Position numbers and translations under genes: made by a program. From assembly GCF_003367375.1 (NCBI RefSeq), contig NZ_CP031416.1, positions 1,557,501 to 1,621,500 on the forward strand: a stretch of DNA of 64,000 bases, in the 5' to 3' direction. Of the stretch, positions 63,644 to 64,000 are shown piece after piece (positions within the stretch are counted from its first letter, which is position 1; each line of letters begins with the position of its first letter). Below the pieces are notes generated by a model. That model had not been told where the DNA came from and did no database searches. It was given only the letters and a program-made list of their open reading frames with translations. The DNA is from Gallaecimonas mangrovi (lineage in GTDB: Bacteria > Pseudomonadota > Gammaproteobacteria > Enterobacterales > Gallaecimonadaceae).

Positions 63644-64000
63644 CAGTAATTGCCGGTGGGAATAACAGCTATTACTTTGGCGTGGCTGCCTTTGGGCAGG
63701 ACAAATTCGGCCGGGCCAACTTCGGAAGCGCCGATGTTGTAGTTATAGGTGTAACCGAGGCGCGTCCAGGGAAAGCCGTTCGCCTGGTAAGAGGCGGCTA
63801 CCTGATTGGCGTACCAGCCTTTATAGGCTGCAGAGACGCCTTTAGGGAAATCGGCGCTGCAGCGCTGCTTGCTGGTGTCGGGGTCGGCGCAGGGGCGAAA
63901 TAGGTTTTTGGCGTTAACTTCTAAAATCACAAAGTCGCGCACCTCACCCGGTACTTGGTGAAGCCCGAGTAGTGCTTGGGTTTGGGGCACTTTGTCTTGA
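63637..64000 (-). CDS. Partial gene, unknown function (5' end outside window)
   Basis: The frame is open from the right edge to TAA at 63637, giving 120 visible codons; the start lies beyond the window. An internal GTG at 63990 is not needed. Four Cys (FRPCADPD, QRCSAD, GNYC) and aromatic-rich segments (YKGWYANQVAASYQANGFPW, LGYTYNYNIG) suggest a secreted, disulphide-bonded protein, but no signal peptide can be seen because the N-terminus is missing. No family recognised. It ends in a strong bidirectional terminator. Confidence 0.65.
   Translation of the reverse strand, partial: QDKVPQTQALLGLHQVPGEVRDFVILEVNAKNLFRPCADPDTSKQRCSADFPKGVSAAYKGWYANQVAASYQANGFPWTRLGYTYNYNIGASEVGPAEFVLPKGSHAKVIAVIPTGNYCQ

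Overview
The window looks like the chromosome of a free-living, probably marine gammaproteobacterium. Gene content and order (fadIJ; sixA/smrB/prmB/aroC/epmC; fabB-pdxB-asd-fimV-truA-accD-folC-dedD-cvpA-purF; tig-clpP-clpX-lon-hupB-ppiD) resemble Shewanella, Aeromonas and Gallaecimonas-type genomes. A Gallaecimonas-like organism is my best guess from memory of such genomes; nothing here proves it. No CRISPR array, integrase, transposase or prophage is visible.

Layout. (1) 1-9527, minus strand: fadL (only its stop codon seems to lie outside the window), an ECF sigma factor overlapping a DUF3379-type anti-sigma candidate, and a tightly overlapping MoxR-DUF58-DUF4381-BatA-BatB/C-BatD operon for cell-envelope homeostasis. 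(2) 9694-13440: fadIJ behind a strong FadR-like operator, then a small membrane protein. (3) 13441-21011: a 44-codon Thr-rich ORF with its own sigma54-like promoter, a 1427-residue propeller/PAS/GGDEF/EAL sensor with an AT-rich sensor half, and an M16 protease. (4) 21121-28024: sixA, smrB, prmB, aroC, epmC, a NAD-kinase-like gene, yfcL and mnmC. (5) 28149-40127: fabB, pdxB, asd, fimV, truA, accD, folC, dedD, cvpA and purF, with a PurR box before cvpA. (6) 40382-47325: two small exported proteins, miaE, lpxH, ppiB, cysS, a PEP-mutase-like enzyme, a voltage-gated channel and folD. (7) 47487-57955: tRNA-Arg and tRNA-His, a GNAT/FemAB-like gene, then the proteostasis cluster tig-clpP-clpX-lon (lon has a textbook sigma32 promoter), hupB, tRNA-Asp, ppiD and a CreA-like lipoprotein. 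(8) 57985-61018: a methionine-aminotransferase-like gene divergent from mtnBCD, with a MetJ box between them, giving the lower part of methionine salvage. (9) 61056-64000: an accessory end with a 5'-truncated, frameshifted RHS remnant carrying an intact variable C-terminal putative toxin, a candidate HEAT-like immunity gene, AT-rich short repeats, and a partial gene running off the right edge.

The regulatory sites fit their genes: FadR-like sites at fadL, fadIJ and possibly fabB; PurR at cvpA-purF; MetJ at mtnBCD; sigma32 at lon. The least explained items are the sigma54-like promoter plus 44-codon ORF at 13601-13804, the RHS tip with its immunity gene, and the composition break inside the GGDEF/EAL gene.
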